Below, piece after piece: positions 39,840 through 50,899 of a stretch of DNA of 64,000 nt. A program made the position numbers and the translations under genes. Origin of the DNA: Flectonema sp. DT1601 (Eukaryota; Euglenozoa; Diplonemea; Diplonemida; Diplonemidae); NCBI GenBank assembly GCA_964019425.1, contig OZ025837.1, forward strand, positions 1 to 64,000, in the 5' to 3' direction. The notes under the pieces were generated by a model. The model saw nothing but the letters and a program-made list of their open reading frames with translations. It did no database searches and was not told the DNA's origin. Position 1 is the first letter of the stretch; every line of letters starts with the position of its first letter.

Positions 39840-42800
39840 TAACACAACCTTTTTTTTTTAGTTTTTTTTTTTTTAGGTTCCCTCTAAATATCTGCTTCGT
39901 GAACGAAACGGTATAATAAAAGGGTGTTCCGACATTAATTTATGTTTTTTTTTTTTTTTTTTTTTTTTCCCCTTGGAAATTCTTTTTCCACACAAAATCG
40001 CATGCTTTAAATATACTACCAGAGAAAGAAATGCTGTCAAGTCTAATTGACCCACTACAGGTTGAACATCCCATGCCCTGCAGGTCGTTACAGCTTGAAA
40101 ACATTAATGCATTAATGGGAAACCAATAGAATTATCTGGGTGGGTAGTAACGGTGTGAGAACAAAAGAAAAGAAAAATAACATGACAAGAATACGCTGGT
40201 TCGTAGCTCACTACCAGTAAAGCCCACCCCATAAACTCAGTTATGGTTGGTTTGGGAGGGGGGAGGGAAAGCGGGAAACTAAGCAAAGAATGTAAAAAAA
40301 AAAATGAAAGTCCATACTCGCTAACGTTCCAAGGAGTCCGATGTTCTATTATTATTCAATACCACTGAGAAGGTGGAAACAAGACAAAGCAAAAGAGAGC
40401 AAAAAGAACAAAAGGCGCATGCGGTGGTATTGGCAAGTGCAGCATACAGAAAAAAAGAAAAAAAGAAAGAAAGAAAGAAAACAAAATATACGCTCAGCTT
40501 CCATCTCGTTCTTAAAGCCAGAAGGTAATTGTTGGTAAATACTTTATTTGTTCAACTTTTCCAGGCAGGTTTTGCAAGAGTATTTTGTAGTTGTGTCCTC
40601 GTGACGTGACCGATTATGTACACAAAAAGAACGGTACGCAAATATCACGAGGAAATTAACCTTAACACTTCTTTTATTCTTTTTTTTTTTTCTTTTATTC
40701 TTTTTTTTTTTGAGTTTGACTCCACACACTTCAAGATTAAATACTGAAGGCCTTCAGGTAGGTATTGCGTGATGCAGCAACATCACCTACTTTCGGTGTG
40801 GAGTCTCAAGGTACCAAGCTTGATAGTGTAGTCAATCAGTCCAGTTTCGGTGAAGATTACGCAGCCCTTTAGTGTTTCCTTTTGCACGGTGTGCTGATCG
40901 ATGGTGGTGTTGAAAACGTAGAAGTAATCGACATTGTTTTCTTTGAGATGCTTGACAGCTGAGGACTGATCTAACTTCTTCTTTGCCACAGCCCATGAAG
41001 GTGACATTTCCTTCTGCACAAACTTGTCCTGCATGAGGGCTACATAGAGGGACCCATCAGTACGAAAAAACGGGACAAGACGTTCTGCTCCCTGTTTATT
41101 TTGGTTTCTTGATGTGACAGTGTAACCATCTTTCAATAATCCAAGGACATCATCGTCATTTAACTTATTTACCTTTTCAATAAGTAAACCCGCCATCTTT
41201 TCAAATTTGATTTGAATTTCGATGTCCCGTAACTGCTCGCATATCAGTGCTCCATTGAAAAAGAACTCCAGCGGAACTTTTGTGTTATTTCCCAAGGCCA
41301 CCTTTCTGACGCATTCGTAATGCATCATCACGCCTTCCATATCCTTCTCGTGGTATGTACGGAGCGAGGCATCAGCATTATAGAGGTGCTCCAGATGGTT
41401 CTTGAGCAGCACATATTTGCCCGCATCCCCGCAGGGATTCCAGCGGTAAAACAACAGAGGGACCAGAAACTTTCGCGGGTTTTGTGGTGAGTCCATTTGC
41501 TGAATGAATCCAGCAAGCTCCATTTCGGTTATTTTCGTTCCTTGAATATTGGAACCAAACCACTGAAGTGCGGTGTCCTCAAGAATAGCGTCAATATTCT
41601 TTAATTGTGCAGTTGAGCATAAGTTGGAGATCAATTCCATTCGCACATAAGAACCTGCAACATCACTTGTTACCTTGCGAAGATACGCACTTTCCTTGCC
41701 TCCCAATGTTGCTAGAAGTCTTGGGTGACCTGCACACGACAGGAAGATCTGGTAAAGAAGCTTTGATTTCTTAATGATATCCATGCGTTCTGCTGGAATT
41801 GCAGCTTCAGCGTTTTCCCGGTTGAGGTTGTACAATGGTATCTTCGAGATGGGTCGTCCGCTACCTGTTGGCATCAGGTTTTCGGAGAAGTCATCTGTCA
41901 GCGCTGTGAGTACAAACATGACTCCCTTGCCAAAATCGTTCTTCGATGAATCCTGGATGCCCATGAGTTTAGAGTTTAGGGACTGCACACGCTTCACTGC
42001 TTCAGCATCGCGTGCGATTTGAATGATTGAATCGATGAATATGATGATGCCTTTGCGATCCGGGTTGAGTTCGACAAGGCGCTCAATTATGGTGTTTACT
42101 GTCGGTGCATTGGCCATGGCATATTTGGATTTCAGCCCATTGGAGGACAGCAACTGAGCAGCGAACCGAGTTGTATGCATGTCGGGGTTATTGGTTAGGT
42201 CGATTGGTGGAGAACCCTCGTTGTAGGCGACGAAAACAGCAAGAAATCCTTCTTTAGTGACCTTAGCAGCCATGTTCTTGACAAATGTAGTCTTCCCAGT
42301 TCCATTGATACCTACCGTTGTCAGGAGTCTGGATTTGCGCTTGTTAACATCCTTTTCTTCGGTCCAACATAGCGTGCCTTCTTTCGTGCCAGAAAAGAAT
42401 TGATCCTTGTATGTCTCGAATACCCCAATGCTTTCCTCACGCTGGAGAAATGGCTCTCGAAACCCAATGGGTTTGATTTGTATCTCAGCCTTGCTCCAGT
42501 CAATAGATTCTGGTTTGGGTCCACTTGCATCTAGGAACTTCTTCTGATAGATTGCCTTCTCTTCCTTCAAAATCTGGAACTCTTCAATAAGATTGTCAAT
42601 CTGAGCCTGCAGTTTCTCATGTTCCTCAATCGCCTTCTCTCGCTCTTCAATCCTCTTGTTGCTCGCCTTCTCTCGCTGCGATGTAATCTGAGCCTGCAGT
42701 TTCTCATGTTTCTCCTTCTTACTATAACAACGCAACTGGATTGCCTGCCTGTTCCCCAAACGAGCACCAATGACAGGAGACCTACGCAATATGCGCTGCA

Positions 42801-43138
42801 TTTTGAAATATCTGTGTGGGTGGGATATAGGAGGGTAAAAGACAACGTCCCCATCCCAACCAGGGTATAATGTAATACGGCAGAGTGTAGGTTTCACCTA
42901 CAAATTACTTGCTTAAAATCAACAATTCTTTGAAAAAATATGTTGGCAATATGGGGGGCGGGACGCAAGCCCTACAAGCTTGGTAAGATCATAAACAAAA
43001 AACCCGCCGCAAGCCAAAATCTTAGGTCACGTTCGAGTCCTGGTGGACAACATTTTTTGTAGGGAGTTGACGATTTCTCGCAAACTATTGTTGTTGAATT
43101 AGAGGTTTTCCCTAAATATTATAAAGTCATTAGGGGGG
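39840..43138. repeat. Segmental duplication, copy B
   Basis: This is the partner of 9912-13031. It differs by a stretch of about 170 bases at 40433-40607 absent from copy A and by scattered substitutions and homopolymer length changes. Identity looks above 98 percent by eye. Confidence 0.95.
40783..42801 (-). CDS. P-loop NTPase with mitochondrial-type presequence, copy B
   Basis: The 672-residue product uses the same start reasoning as copy A: CACACAG acceptor 10 bases before MQRILRRSPV. Walker A GINGTGKT at 164-171 and Walker B IIIFID are intact. Differences from copy A that I can see are E198P (GSPPIDL), C249R, A-to-G in LATLGGKES, T-to-M in KFEKMAGLL, Y-to-F in VPFFRTD and R-to-Q in ALMQDKF. 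All are substitutions, so both copies look functional. It is flanked on the right by the 43-49 kb mosaic. Confidence 0.85.
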   Translation of the reverse strand: MQRILRRSPVIGARLGNRQAIQLRCYSKKEKHEKLQAQITSQREKASNKRIEEREKAIEEHEKLQAQIDNLIEEFQILKEEKAIYQKKFLDASGPKPESIDWSKAEIQIKPIGFREPFLQREESIGVFETYKDQFFSGTKEGTLCWTEEKDVNKRKSRLLTTVGINGTGKTTFVKNMAAKVTKEGFLAVFVAYNEGSPPIDLTNNPDMHTTRFAAQLLSSNGLKSKYAMANAPTVNTIIERLVELNPDRKGIIIFIDSIIQIARDAEAVKRVQSLNSKLMGIQDSSKNDFGKGVMFVLTALTDDFSENLMPTGSGRPISKIPLYNLNRENAEAAIPAERMDIIKKSKLLYQIFLSCAGHPRLLATLGGKESAYLRKVTSDVAGSYVRMELISNLCSTAQLKNIDAILEDTALQWFGSNIQGTKITEMELAGFIQQMDSPQNPRKFLVPLLFYRWNPCGDAGKYVLLKNHLEHLYNADASLRTYHEKDMEGVMMHYECVRKVALGNNTKVPLEFFFNGALICEQLRDIEIQIKFEKMAGLLIEKVNKLNDDDVLGLLKDGYTVTSRNQNKQGAERLVPFFRTDGSLYVALMQDKFVQKEMSPSWAVAKKKLDQSSAVKHLKENNVDYFYVFNTTIDQHTVQKETLKGCVIFTETGLIDYTIKLGTLRLHTESR

Positions 43139-43245
43139 AACTTTGATACGATACGAAAAGATTTATCTGGGAAGAATACTGCAGGTCTTTGCACAAAAAA
43201 ATAAAAATACTGTCACCATGAAACAGGAGGCGTTGAACATTGCCT
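43133..43245. repeat. G-run block (GGGGGGAACTTTGATACG), copy 1
   Basis: The block begins TA-GGGGGGAACTTTGATACG and ends near AACATTGCCT. It recurs at 45773-45884, and its first 40 bases recur at 43659-43699. Each copy is preceded by TA and a G run. Confidence 0.85.
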
Positions 43246-43786
43246 GGTTTCTTTGGTGGAGGCCACGTGAACGTAGTTGAGCACCTCTTGCCTACGCTAC
43301 CGTAACAGTGAAAAACAGCTGTAAATTAAAATCAATGTAAAAAAAATAAAATGAAACCAAAGGTTAACAGTGGACGAACCCGACGTAAGGCTTTCCTTGA
43401 CTACTCGAGTCTTCAGCGGTCCGCTCGGTGATAGCAGCCTAGGAAGGACAAGCTCACCCATCTGCCTGGAGACCATTCAAATTGGCTCGCTCTAAATTGG
43501 CGACCTAAACGCTCTACCCTATCGCCGCGATTGCCACTGACAACCTCTAACCAACTATACTACGACCAAAAATAAGGGGAAAGGGGAAAGTGCGCTTATA
43601 CCTGTACAGCCACGACTCTCGATTTCCGTAGTGGAGCCCCCCGCGGCACTCCCGGATAGGGGGGACCTTTGATACGATACGAAAAGATTTATCTGGGAAG
43701 GGGGGGGACTTGGATAAATAAATCAAGGTTAACACGCAACAAATTAGACATGAATCATTATAACTGGATTCTGTCCACACAAAATC

Positions 43787-45770
43787 GGGGGGGGGGTACA
43801 AGCTGTCGATAAAGTACTTTTTCCGAATTTTGGTAAATATAACCTTCCCGGGGGCAAAAAATACCCAGGACCCCATCAGAACCCCCAAAAATGTGATTTC
43901 GGGGCCGAAAAAACCTCGATTTGGCTGATTTCGGCAAAGGAATGAAAAATCTCAAAAAGTGTGGACCGTGTGGTACCTGGGGGTCCAATTTTGAGGCCTG
44001 TGAAATGCACCTTCAAATAATTTTTTTTTACAATGAGAAGAGGTGACCTTAGTGTGTCCCTGTGCACGCAGTGTGCTAATATACCATTTCCGTATCAGTT
44101 TCCGCTTCAAGAACACGCCACGAAAAAGAGTAGCACTCTCGAGCGGCCATGCTTGAGGCCACGAGGCTCACGGGCAGGATAACGCAGCGGAAAACGACGT
44201 TCTGCAGGGCAGCTCACAAAGTCATTCTGCGGAGGAGAGCATTGATCCCAGAGTGCATGAAAACACCTCCCGAGGCATCCCTGAAGTCACTCAACAGCAC
44301 TTGGACAGTCAGAAACAGGATACGCGTGAGAAAGGGGTTCAAAAAACGTCCAGTATCTGCATCGTGATCACAGAAGGCTCAGAGAATAGAGAAAGCGCCA
44401 CGTCTGTACCCCAAACAGGGATAAGCCTCAAGACAGCTGTAGTGGTAGTGCCTCAAATAGTAGTGCCATAGATAAGCAGCAGCGACATAGGGCAACATGC
44501 TCCATCCAAAAAGCCGTTCAAGGCATCACTTAAGACCCAACCATGCTCACTAGCAGGGCATACAAGACACTCCAGTACATGCAGCATACGAAGAAGTACG
44601 GAAGACACATCCGCTTGCAACTGTACCCAAACGAGGGGGATATACTCCTGGAGTCTTGGAGTCGTAACAACAGATATGTAACTGCAGATATTGCGGCAAG
44701 AAGGGATCGGCGCAGAGACATCCAACTAAGTCCTGAGTGAGTGACACAGTTGAAGCTGTCGCAGGTGCGCAGACAGAAGGGAAGCGGGTCGAAGTCACCA
44801 ATTATATCTCGAAGGACAGTCCGACTTGTTAATGGATTCACAGGTGATCTGTCGGTGACCTGACTTCTTGAAGCAGCAGCTTCCTCCTCACCCTCCGTCA
44901 CATCGCTGCAGCATGATACTTCCTCTAGTGCCCGTCGTGCTCGTGGGATGAAGCTAACAACCGTTATGTTCGTTGTCATCCTGCACTCCTCAAGGGATGG
45001 GGAGGTTATTCAGTGTTGTTGATAGTTCTTGGTCAACTGACAGAACCGGTGGCGTGAATGCTGCCCTACTGATAATGTACAACATATTCCAGAGGCACAT
45101 GGGCTTCCAAAGGCTACCACATCAACGCAGGACCACCGACCCTCTTCAGATTGGCAAGAACAAGCACAACAGGAGGCGCTACAGGGGCTGAACGTACCAC
45201 CCCGTCCTCACGGGGAAGACCTCTAGACAGCAAGGTCTAATGCAAATCTGCCATCTGCATCCAAGAATTGGTCCTCCGTCTATCTTGTACAGAAAGAAGC
45301 ACAGCTTGGGGCCAAATTTCGAAAGCTGAGCACATGGGATGTTCAAGAGAAGGCCAGTAGCCTAAGCATCGAAGATGGGGGAATTAACAAGCCCGGTCTG
45401 GTGGAGCATATTATTAAGGTTCAAATCAGGCCGATAAAAATAAAAATTGGGTTCCCATTTCATTCCCCACTCAACTCAGAGGGAAACCCTGGTTATGGAT
45501 TGCTCAATGCACGGAATTACTTGTAATTTTTGTGAGCCCTCCTAACACACCCTTTGTTTTCACCCCCCTCAGGTACCACACGGTCCACACTTTTTGAGAT
45601 TTTTCAAAGACTTGCTCTAAAGTGCCGAAGAACTGTTTCTTTGGATCGCAATCCCCATTTTTGGGGTATATGTTGCAGTTTTCATAATTTGGGTGCCCAA
45701 AAAACTTGTTCTCCGGAAAAAAACCGAAAGTGCCCAAAATCTCCGTAAAATCGATGCTTGTACCCCCCCC
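43787..45770. mobile_element. DNA transposon-like element with TIRs of about 200 bp, no recognisable transposase
   Basis: The left end reads GGGGGGTACAAGC and the right end reads GCTTGTACCCCCCCC. Further in, TGAAAAATCTCAAAAAGTGT at 43950-43969 is mirrored at 45582-45601, as is the GGACCGTGTGGTACCTG stretch, so the terminal inverted repeats run about 200 bp with diverged middles. The interior has only short plus-strand ORFs (for example 44149-44367) with no known domain. It is therefore probably a non-autonomous element. The right end is followed by TA and then directly by another G-run block. Confidence 0.6.
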
Positions 45771-45886
45771 TAGGGGGGGACTTTGATACGATACGAAAAG
45801 ATTTATCTGGGAAGAATACTGCAGGTCTTTGCACAAAAAAATAAAAATACTGTCACCATGAAACAAAAGGCGTTGAACATTGCCTA

Positions 45887-47030
45887 GGGGGGGGGGGGGA
45901 AGACTGTTTGATTAGGTTCATACGAATATAAACCTCTGTATTGTATCAGAACTCAATAATAAAATTAAAAAACTAATGACACAAGTGACTGACTAAAATG
46001 TTAATACAGGCAATAAATTGAATTACAAAAAACTGGTTTGTTAATGAGGATCATTTCAAGATCGTGACCTTGTGGGCAGGTAGTGGTTACACCGTTTTGT
46101 TCTAACTCGGTATGAACTTACTTTCATCCGAGAGAGCACCTTGCAGGATTTAGAATCTGTTTCGTTGACGATACTTTTCGATAAGAATCTACTCGCTGCG
46201 TCCTTTTCGTTTAAAATAAATAAAGGTAATATGATTTCTAAACCTCCTTCACGCAATACATTAAAGAGTACCCCGGCTTCGTCAGGTACGTTTTCACTCT
46301 CCGCATCAGTAAAGCAAGAACAGGTAACCAGATTAAACAAGCCATTGAGAATGACCTCAGTATACTCTATACACCAATCATTGATTACTGTCCAATCGTA
46401 TGGCCCTAGTATTGGGAAAACGTGCTCAGATGGAACATTTGCATGGTGCCCCAAGTATGATGAACCCCCCCCCCCCCCCCCCTAACAAGTAAAAAAAGTA
46501 GACCGTGCGTCGGGAGCGACAAAGAAAGCGGAGTCTTTTTGCTCATAAGGGTCCATACTTAGGAAGAAAAAACTAACACCCAATACATTTGATAAGGCTT
46601 GTATGGCTGCATGGTCTGCCCACACACCATCAAAACCCATTCCAAGTGCATATTCGTCGTAATTACCGAGTACAAAGTTTTTATATTTATCACGTTGTAA
46701 TCTACTAACTCAGCACTGGTAAATTCAAGTAGCGTCGCTGCATCAAAGAAGTTAAAAATTTGTTTCGATACTGCTTCAAAGAAACAATTACCAAAACGGT
46801 TCACGTCTTCAGGGTAAAGACCAACTTCTTCCATTTACCATATCGTGTGGTCAATTGTAAAGTAATCTGCTTTTCCTTCTTGAACAATTGGTTCTTCTGG
46901 AACCAACACTACGGCTTTAGGCGGGTAAAACAATAAACTGTCTTTTCTTTTGGAAAATGGTAAGAGTGAGGTTCGTTTAATTTACCAAAGACAACATGAA
47001 CTAAAGAAAGTAATCTCTTATATGTGGAAT
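45887..47030 (-). mobile_element. OTU-domain element remnant, second copy
   Basis: Its outer parts match 13032-13195 and 13200-13520. On the minus strand it contains the OTU start NRFGNCFFEAVSKQ, a central WADHAAIQALSNVLGV stretch typical of OTU proteases, and a more C-terminal region (GHHANVPSEHVFPILG). It is broken in several places and lacks the RT part seen at 13.5-14.1 kb. Confidence 0.55.
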
Positions 47031-47145
47031 CGTAAAACAGCGACAGCAGCAGCAGCAGCATTTCTGCCCCGCCCAGTACTCGCGATAGATGCTTACTGTA
47101 AGAGAGGAAAGAGAATTATAAAGGTCAGTTTATAAATTTCCCAAA

Positions 47146-47241
47146 TCTACCACTCCATATACTACTCCAAAACTTCCTTTTCCTAAATACTTTTGTTTTT
47201 TGATAGTGTCGTTCAGTGTTGGGGGAGGTTATGATATCCAT
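47146..47241 (-). pseudogene. Copied 5' fragment of the kinase gene
   Basis: The first 32 codons of the kinase (MDIITSPNTERHYQKQKYLG onward) and about 70 bases upstream are copied from 38421-38585. A one-base change in a T run shifts the frame. The fragment cannot encode a kinase. Confidence 0.9.
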
Positions 47242-47319
47242 TTTATTTATTTATTTGTTTTTTTTTGTTGTCTCGTCGGATGTAGACGTTGACGATGTTA
47301 CCTCCCCCTTGAAATTAGT

Positions 47320-48168
47320 TAGTATCATTAATTCAGTTAAGTATACTTCTCTTTCCCAGGTGCATATCTACAGTATAGTTAGTATCATTAATTTTAGAAC
47401 AGAAAAGTGAGAATAAGAAAAGTAGAGATTAATAAAAGAAAGTCCCTTTTTAGGCCTTCATCAGTAAGTTCTAAGGGACTTCATTCTATGTTGAAGTTGC
47501 TATCGTTCAAAGATAAAAATCCATCGGAGCTCGCCAGGATAGGGCTAGCAATGTTTATTTGCTTTTGCTCAATTTGAATTTTTGACGTCTGGTCGTTTCA
47601 CTATTACAGTTGAGTTATTACATGAGTCGTCATCCAATTTGCGTTTTACTTTATCTTCGCATACCATCAAAGGTCCTATTCGCAGGTGTCATTGTAACAT
47701 CCATATCAGTCTGAGCTTTTAATGGTATCATATGGAAACTATATTCTGTAGTTTGGTACATCTAAAGGTGTATATCTACAGTATAGTTAGTTAATTAGTT
47801 AGTTATCAAGTCCATCAGACCACCGAGTATCGGTTAGGTAGACACTCAAAGAGTACCGGGTGGCTCTTCTGAGGGTCCTCAATACTGCGGTAGTAGGAAG
47901 AACCTAATCCCGGGGGGGATTATTTTGTTAGTATCAGCACAGGGCATACTAGATCAGGAGATCTAGAAACACTTTGCTTCCACCTTATCCGGTATACTAG
48001 CAGGAAACCACTCAATTAAGTAAACAAACAAAAAAAAAAAAAAAAAAAAAACTAGTTCTAATCTGAAACACTAAATAAACTTGATATTATGATGAAAAAA
48101 GAAAAAAAAATAAATAAAATAAAATAAAATAAATGAATTTAATAACTCAGTAAACACAGTTGATGATT
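47320..48168. other. Mosaic spacer with short repeats
   Basis: No gene is seen. The phrase ATCTACAGTATAGTTAG occurs at about 47378 and 47770, one copy attached to a piece of the VIPER/DIRS-like terminal repeat (TATACTTCTCTTTCCCAGGT). A 9-bp inverted repeat AAGTCCCTT/AAGGGACTT lies near 47440-47480. Confidence 0.5.
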
Positions 48169-48942
48169 TCAGGGATAAATTTTGAAGAGTATATCTATGT
48201 AACTCCGAGTCGGAAGACTTCGCACCTTGTAGTCGAACCACTTCCGTTCTATCCGCTCATAGTTGGCGTAGTAGATCTTATTGAACAGGTCAGTAAATTG
48301 AGTCTTTTCTATACCAATATAGCAGAAAAGCTCAACTGTCCGAATTATTCTGTTCAGCATCGTCTTGTTGGATGCTTTCTTCGGAGGTGCCTTCGTGACT
48401 GGTGCTGTTGTGACTTCAGCAGTTAGAGGCTGTGCCGGCTTACCGTGCACCGGAGGTTTCATGTTCTGAGGTGGCACTTCAGTTGATTCTGAAAGAGGGG
48501 ACCCTTCCGGCGATGAAGACTGTTGAAGAACAGAGTGTTCGATCGAGAGTTTCTGCTCGTGCATTTGGTTAAGCCGAGCTAACAACTCCGATATTCTTCG
48601 TGACAGATTAGCCACTTCGTCGGTGAGTCGGGAGTTCTGTTCCTGCATTTTAATTTGCTGTTTCAGAAGATCTTGGATGCGAGCGTCTCTGTCTTCTAAT
48701 GACGCCTGTGTCCGTGCTGACTGATCTGTTGACCACGTCGAGTTCTTCTTCGTATCTTCTGAACTCGTCTGCCTCGGTGTTTTCGACTTTGGTCTCGGTG
48801 ATGGAGCCGTTCTCGGTGGAGCTGCCTTCGGTGTCGACACTGATGGCGGCGGAGGTTGCTTGTTCCTGCCATCCTGCGTGTTAGCTACCATGCTTAGCGG
48901 GGCGCTTAACAAGGTCTTCAACTGGACCCTCTTCTTTTTCAT
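48169..48942 (-). CDS. Proline-rich coiled-coil protein, unknown
   Basis: The protein has 257 residues starting MKKKRVQLKTLLSAPLS; MVANTQDG at residue 18 is an alternative start. A Pro/Ser/Lys-rich region (residues about 30-75) is followed by a coiled coil (about 80-145, with QIKMQEQNSRLTDEVANLSR), a second Pro-rich linker, and a basic C-terminal globular part (NRIIRTVELFCYIGIEKTQF). A CTCCCCTCAG acceptor lies about 20 bases upstream, as for the other host genes. No family is recognised. Confidence 0.65.
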   Translation of the reverse strand: MKKKRVQLKTLLSAPLSMVANTQDGRNKQPPPPSVSTPKAAPPRTAPSPRPKSKTPRQTSSEDTKKNSTWSTDQSARTQASLEDRDARIQDLLKQQIKMQEQNSRLTDEVANLSRRISELLARLNQMHEQKLSIEHSVLQQSSSPEGSPLSESTEVPPQNMKPPVHGKPAQPLTAEVTTAPVTKAPPKKASNKTMLNRIIRTVELFCYIGIEKTQFTDLFNKIYYANYERIERKWFDYKVRSLPTRSYIDILFKIYP

Positions 48943-49800
48943 TGTTTTTTTGGAGATGTTACTGAGGGGAGACGCACCTTACTGCTCTTTCACCGTATTG
49001 TTTGGATCGAGATCACAATAAAGTACAGAAACTGTAGCTTTACAATCGTTGGTCGGATGTTGACGTTGACGATGTTACCTCCCCCTTGAAATTAATAATT
49101 AAAAAAATAACTGAAATTACTGCAATCACAAAAAAGCCAGTAGACCCTGTTTCCCTGTTGTGTCTCTCCCTGTTTTGTAAAAAAAAAAAAAAAAAGAAAG
49201 TTAAAGCTATCAGTAGTTCTCAGTAGACTACGTAAGGGGAAAGCATTCTAAGACCATTAAAATTGCACTCAAAAAAAACAGAAAACAAATATCCTCAAAC
49301 AAGTGGAATAGAATGAAACAATTATTTTAACTTTTTTTTTATTTATAAAAAAAACAACAAAAAAACAGCGGAATTGCTGGTAAAAGGTTCGACACCCTTT
49401 CCAACACCGGAATTGGACATCACGTTCTCGTTGGTCGGCCATTTTGCGTGTGGTGGGGGAAAAAAAAAAAAAAAGATTAGTTAGTTATTTTTTTAGTGTT
49501 TTCATAATAATATCGTTAGCGTGGCAGACTACTATTCTGTTGTTCGTTATTTTATTATTTCAGATCCCCCGAAGAAGGGAACGAATAGAAGGAACTTAAT
49601 CTCAACTCTGCAACAACAAAAAAAAAAAAGAGAAAAAAAAAGCAGCATTTGCTGTGTCGGCAAATTTGAAGCGTGGATGGTAGCGGACGAAGAAAACAAC
49701 TGCTGGACAACTAATTTGGGGAAAATGGGAAAGAGAAAATAAACTATTTGGGTGGATAAAGTGCCTCTGGCAGGCTACTTACTTTTGTTTGATATTATTA

Positions 49801-50844
49801 CTACTGCAGAAAGTAGTTGGAGGTCCACCATAGAAGCTGCTCTCTGGTAAACTGGAGATGGTTACGAGCGGTTGAGTTGAAGATGATCTTCCCCGCCTTG
49901 TCAGCTGTCTGAAGTCCGTAAGTATCTTCCTTGTAAGCCGATGTCTCTCTCATAGTGAGAACAACCTTTCTTGATCCGTCCTGGAAGTGACCCCACCACT
50001 CTCCTTCATTTGGGAATACCATAGTGTCCTTCTCAGCTTTTATCATTGCAAATCTCTTAGTCTTTCCAAAGTTCTCCTTGTACTCAGGGTGGACCTTACG
50101 ACCTTCCTGGTTCCAGTCACCCAACTGTGAGTTCTTTTTGTAAAGGTATTTCCCAACTCTGTTTGGGTCACGGTAAAAGTCAGCCTGAAAGAGATGGTTT
50201 TGGAAATACTCAATGTAAGCACCCTCACCAAGGATTCCATCAAAGAAACGACAGAGACCTCCGAGATACTTCCCATCAGGACGACAGCGAGGGAATCCAG
50301 AGACACCCTGAACAGTTCCGTGAATGGATAAGAAGGTACTGACAGGAGGGTTGTTATACTTTTGAATATATCCTCTAATAATACTGTTACCTTGTGAGAG
50401 ACCAATGGCATTGAATCCTCCCTGCAACTTTGGGTCAGCTCTGACCTTTTGAGCGAAGATATCAACATTTTCATTCATCGTCATTAGGAAACCATCAATC
50501 TCATCTTCCTTCCAAGTGTCACCAATCTTTGGGCAGACTGCGTACGTTCCGAGATGCTTACTGACAGCTCTCGTAATAGAAACCATGCCGGGATTAAAAC
50601 AAGAGTCTCCCATTCCGTGAGCTAGTACGGTTGGAAGAGTTCCTGCCTTACCTCCAAACACGGTGTCATCATCGAATGTCGGTGAGATAGCTGCCAGAGG
50701 ACTCTCACGCAATAACTTTGCTAACTCCTCCTTCGGCATCGTCAGAAATTTTTCGAGTTCAACAATTGAACTGCTATTGAAGTTGATGTGCATCGCTGAG
50801 GTGGCGGTGCAGCCGACCATCATCAGAGCCAGCATCGATTTCAT
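49801..50844 (-). CDS. PPT1: Palmitoyl-protein thioesterase (PPT1-like)
   Basis: The protein has 347 residues. The start MKSMLALMMVGCTATSA gives a signal peptide and follows a TTTACTCAG acceptor. It removes palmitate from S-acylated proteins, normally in the lysosome. The alpha/beta-hydrolase parts are visible: PTVLAHGMGDSCFNPGM, nucleophile Ser150 in IGLSQGNS, Asp273 in KAEKDTMVFPNEGEW and His329 in NHLQFT. FLSIHGTVQGVSGFPRC and YRDPNRVGKYLYKKNSQL are typical of PPT1. The N-terminus is about 50 residues longer than in animal enzymes. Confidence 0.9.
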   Translation of the reverse strand: MKSMLALMMVGCTATSAMHINFNSSSIVELEKFLTMPKEELAKLLRESPLAAISPTFDDDTVFGGKAGTLPTVLAHGMGDSCFNPGMVSITRAVSKHLGTYAVCPKIGDTWKEDEIDGFLMTMNENVDIFAQKVRADPKLQGGFNAIGLSQGNSIIRGYIQKYNNPPVSTFLSIHGTVQGVSGFPRCRPDGKYLGGLCRFFDGILGEGAYIEYFQNHLFQADFYRDPNRVGKYLYKKNSQLGDWNQEGRKVHPEYKENFGKTKRFAMIKAEKDTMVFPNEGEWWGHFQDGSRKVVLTMRETSAYKEDTYGLQTADKAGKIIFNSTARNHLQFTREQLLWWTSNYFLQ

Positions 50845-50899
50845 TTTTGAATGTGCCTTCCTGAGTAAATAATAATTTAAATAACTAAGATTGCCCACA

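Noticed and set aside
43440-43560. tRNA gene on the minus strand (TAGTATAGTTGGTTAG box A)
   Set aside because: No box B and no acceptor stem; at most a pol III relic.
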